Shown: positions 62,249-64,000 of the stretch, piece by piece
Numbering within the stretch: position 1 is the stretch's first letter
Layout of the letters: each line of letters begins with the position of its first letter
NCBI RefSeq assembly: GCF_000714535.1
Contig: NZ_AUND01000001.1
Location: 1-64,000 of the forward strand
From: Thioclava pacifica DSM 10166
Lineage (GTDB): Bacteria; Pseudomonadota; Alphaproteobacteria; Rhodobacterales; Rhodobacteraceae
Reading direction: 5' to 3'
DNA length: 64,000 nt
Made by a program: the position numbers and the translations under genes
Notes under the pieces: model-generated
Databases searched by the model: none
Told to the model about the DNA's origin: nothing
The model's input: only the letters and a program-made list of their open reading frames with translations

Positions 62249-63202
62249 ATGACACAGATGCCCGATGCGAAATCCCCGCTCAAGATCGGCACCCGCGGCT
62301 CGCCGCTGGCGCTCGCGCAGGCCTACGAGACCCGGCAGCGGCTGATGGCCGCGCATGGTTTGCCCGAAGACGCGTTCGAGATCGTGGTGATCAAGACCAC
62401 GGGCGATGATCGGGCGCTGATCGCGTCCGACACGCCGCTCAAGGAGATTGGCAACAAGGGGCTGTTCACCAAGGAAATCGAAGAGGCGATGGTCGATGGT
62501 CGCATTGATATCGCCGTGCATTCGATGAAGGACATGCCGACCGAGCAGCCCGAGGGGCTCGTGCTCGATTGCTATCTGCCGCGCGAAGATGTGCGCGATG
62601 CTTTCGTGTCGCTGCATCACGAGTCGATCAAGGCGCTGCCCGAGGGCGCGAAAGTGGGCTCGTCGAGCCTGCGCCGCCGCGCGCAGCTGGGCCATGTGCG
62701 CCCCGATCTGGAGCTGGTGGAGTTTCGCGGCAACGTGCAGACCCGTCTGAAGAAGCTCGAAGACGGGGTGGCGGCGGCGACCTTCCTCGCGATGGCGGGG
62801 CTGAACCGTCTGGGCATGGCCGATGTGGCGCGCTGCGCGATCGAGCCCGAAGAGATGCTGCCCGCCGTGGCGCAGGGCGCGATCGGGATCGAGCGCCGGA
62901 TGTCGGATGCGCGCGCCGAGGCGCTGCTCGATCCGATCCATGACGTGCCCACGGCGCAGCGTCTGGCGGCGGAGCGGGCCTTCCTCGCGACGCTCGACGG
63001 GTCGTGCGAAACCCCGATCGCGGGGCTGGCGCTGATCGAGGGTGATCGGCTCTGGCTGCGCGGCGAGATCCTGCGGCCCGACGGTTCCGAGGCGATCTCG
63101 GGTGAGCGTTGGGGCGATATCGACGACGGGGCCGCGATGGGTGAACACCTCGCGCGCGACCTGCTGTCTCAGGCGGGCGAAGGTTTCTTCGACTGGCGCT
63201 GA
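62249..63202 (+). CDS. hemC: Hydroxymethylbilane synthase (porphobilinogen deaminase)
   Basis: A 317-residue HemC, assembling four porphobilinogens into hydroxymethylbilane. Seen are LKIGTRGSPLALAQA, the Arg-rich active-site loops (HSMKDMPTEQP, SSLRRRAQL), FRGNVQTRLKKL and the cofactor-attaching Cys in LDGSCETPIAG. ATG 62249 was chosen since MTQMPDAKSPLKIGT is a normal N-terminus; ATG 62258 is an alternative. It pairs divergently with hemE. Confidence 0.96.
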   Translation: MTQMPDAKSPLKIGTRGSPLALAQAYETRQRLMAAHGLPEDAFEIVVIKTTGDDRALIASDTPLKEIGNKGLFTKEIEEAMVDGRIDIAVHSMKDMPTEQPEGLVLDCYLPREDVRDAFVSLHHESIKALPEGAKVGSSSLRRRAQLGHVRPDLELVEFRGNVQTRLKKLEDGVAAATFLAMAGLNRLGMADVARCAIEPEEMLPAVAQGAIGIERRMSDARAEALLDPIHDVPTAQRLAAERAFLATLDGSCETPIAGLALIEGDRLWLRGEILRPDGSEAISGERWGDIDDGAAMGEHLARDLLSQAGEGFFDWR

Positions 63203-63209
63203 GCGCTGA

Positions 63210-63770
63210 TCAGCACAGCAACTGACCGGAGGCGCGCCGCTGCAAGGCGCGCTCCATTTCCGGCACCTCGCCGTCGCCAAACCCGCGCAGGGCGAGCCGT
63301 TCCAGCGGTGCCAGATCGCACCAGAACCGCTTGAGTGCCAGATCGCGGTAGCGCCGGGGGATATCGGCGAGCCGCATCTCGTAAATCTCGTCGGCCACGG
63401 CCAGCAGGCGCGGGTGGAGGCTTGTCAGAAGCGGCTCGAACGCCGCCCGCGCCGAGGCCGCATTGCGCAACCGCAGGATAGCGCCTTCGCCGATCGTCAT
63501 TGTCTGGATCAGCGACCAGCCCAGCACATCGGCCGCGCGATGGGGCGGGATCGGCTTGTGACCGGTCAGCCCATAGGTCAGACACAGCACCGCGCGTTCG
63601 TCAGACTCCATCGACTGCACGATCCGCGCGCAAGCCTGTTCCAACGCTGTCTCGGCATCCTCGAGCCGCCCGAGGCGGGGCGTCATCACATCCGCCTTGG
63701 ACGCTTCGGCGCGCAGGAGGATATTGCGGATAACTGTGTCGAACTTCAGAGCGATGTGGCGTGAGAGCAT
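63210..63770 (-). CDS. Unknown protein with sigma-70-region-4-like HTH segment
   Basis: A 186-residue protein I cannot assign to a named family. Residues about 50-105 resemble sigma-70 region 4: ESDERAVLCLTYGLTG, then HRAADVLGWSL and a GEGAILRLRNA end, in the order of a typical '-35 reading' helix-turn-helix. No region 2 is present. Residues 1-50 and 105-186 are helical with basic patches and no hydrophobic segment. GGAAAGG lies 7 bp before the ATG. It converges on hemC (7 bp apart). It could be a DNA-binding or anti-sigma-associated protein; this is inference. Confidence 0.65.
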   Translation of the reverse strand: MLSRHIALKFDTVIRNILLRAEASKADVMTPRLGRLEDAETALEQACARIVQSMESDERAVLCLTYGLTGHKPIPPHRAADVLGWSLIQTMTIGEGAILRLRNAASARAAFEPLLTSLHPRLLAVADEIYEMRLADIPRRYRDLALKRFWCDLAPLERLALRGFGDGEVPEMERALQRRASGQLLC

Positions 63771-63974
63771 GTCGGAACCTTTCCACCGTTTACTGTCGTC
63801 TCCCGCCCATTCGTTTCAGGTAGCGCGCTGGGACGAACTGTCCCCTGACGCAGCGGAAACCTGCCGATTGGGCGCCAAGCTCGCGCGATGATAAGGATTT
63901 TGCCTCCGCCGCGGGCGTGCGCTGCCGCGAAGGCCCCCCTTGATCTCGCGCGCCAAGAGGCGCAAAGCGGCCCC

Positions 63975-64000
63975 ATGCTGCGCCTCATTCGCCTCGTTCT
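63975..64000 (+). CDS. Possible start of a gene cut by the window edge
   Basis: An ATG at 63975 opens a frame reading MLRLIRLV to the end of the window, which could begin a signal peptide or membrane helix. No strong ribosome site is seen and the frame is only 26 bases long, so this is a weak call. Confidence 0.3.

Overview
The window looks like chromosomal DNA of a Rhodobacterales alphaproteobacterium (Rhodobacter/Paracoccus/Thioclava type). The reasons are high GC, an FnrL-type regulator beside hemN, a ccoNOQP-ccoGHIS region, an AcuR/AcuI pair, and a complete uptake [NiFe]-hydrogenase cluster in the order described for Rhodobacter capsulatus. I see no rRNA, tRNA, CRISPR array, transposase or phage gene. 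Family calls come from motifs and remembered relatives; no search was run.

Layout. 0-7.5 kb is carbon and nitrogen catabolism: the end of a sugar ABC ATPase, a divergent IclR regulator and aspartate-glyoxylate aminotransferase pair (bhcR/bhcA-like), an ectoine-hydrolase-like M24 protein with an ArgE-like M20 deacylase, a flavin monooxygenase and an M20D amidohydrolase. 7.5-13.2 kb has sulfate activation (cysD-cysNC) with a divergent LuxR-type regulator, then acuR-acuI. 13.2-21.2 kb has a three-gene ABC exporter, tex, an alpha/beta hydrolase and a DUF2256 protein. 21.3-34.2 kb is an oxygen-responsive block: hemN, fnrL, phzF-like, a secreted protein, a tandem UspA protein, ccoNOQP and ccoGHIS, with four FNR-type boxes. 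34.2-40.9 kb has a SPOR-tailed D,D-carboxypeptidase, a HAD phosphatase, clpS, an RsmC-like methyltransferase, an atypical SDR, a lipoprotein and hemF.

41.0-60.8 kb is the hydrogenase region, all on the plus strand: hupTUV (H2 sensing), hypF, hupSL, a small unannotated gene, hupC, hupDFGHJK, hypAB, hupR and hypCDE. HupUV senses H2 and signals to HupT, and HupR activates hupSL. HupSLC feeds electrons from H2 into the quinone pool. The Hyp proteins build the Fe(CN)2CO and Ni centre, HupD trims HupL, and HupF/G/H/J/K are accessory assembly factors. 60.8-64 kb has hemE, hemC and a protein with a sigma-70-region-4-like segment.

The window therefore holds several parts needed for micro-oxic respiration: the oxidase and its assembly factors, haem synthesis with both the oxygen-dependent (hemF) and oxygen-independent (hemN) steps, the FnrL switch, and an H2-oxidising enzyme. 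The most useful open items are the small His-bearing gene between hupL and hupC, the SDR lacking its catalytic Lys, the M24/M20 pair, the sigma-4-like protein, a bhcA without bhcBCD, and related GC-rich elements before hypF and hypE.
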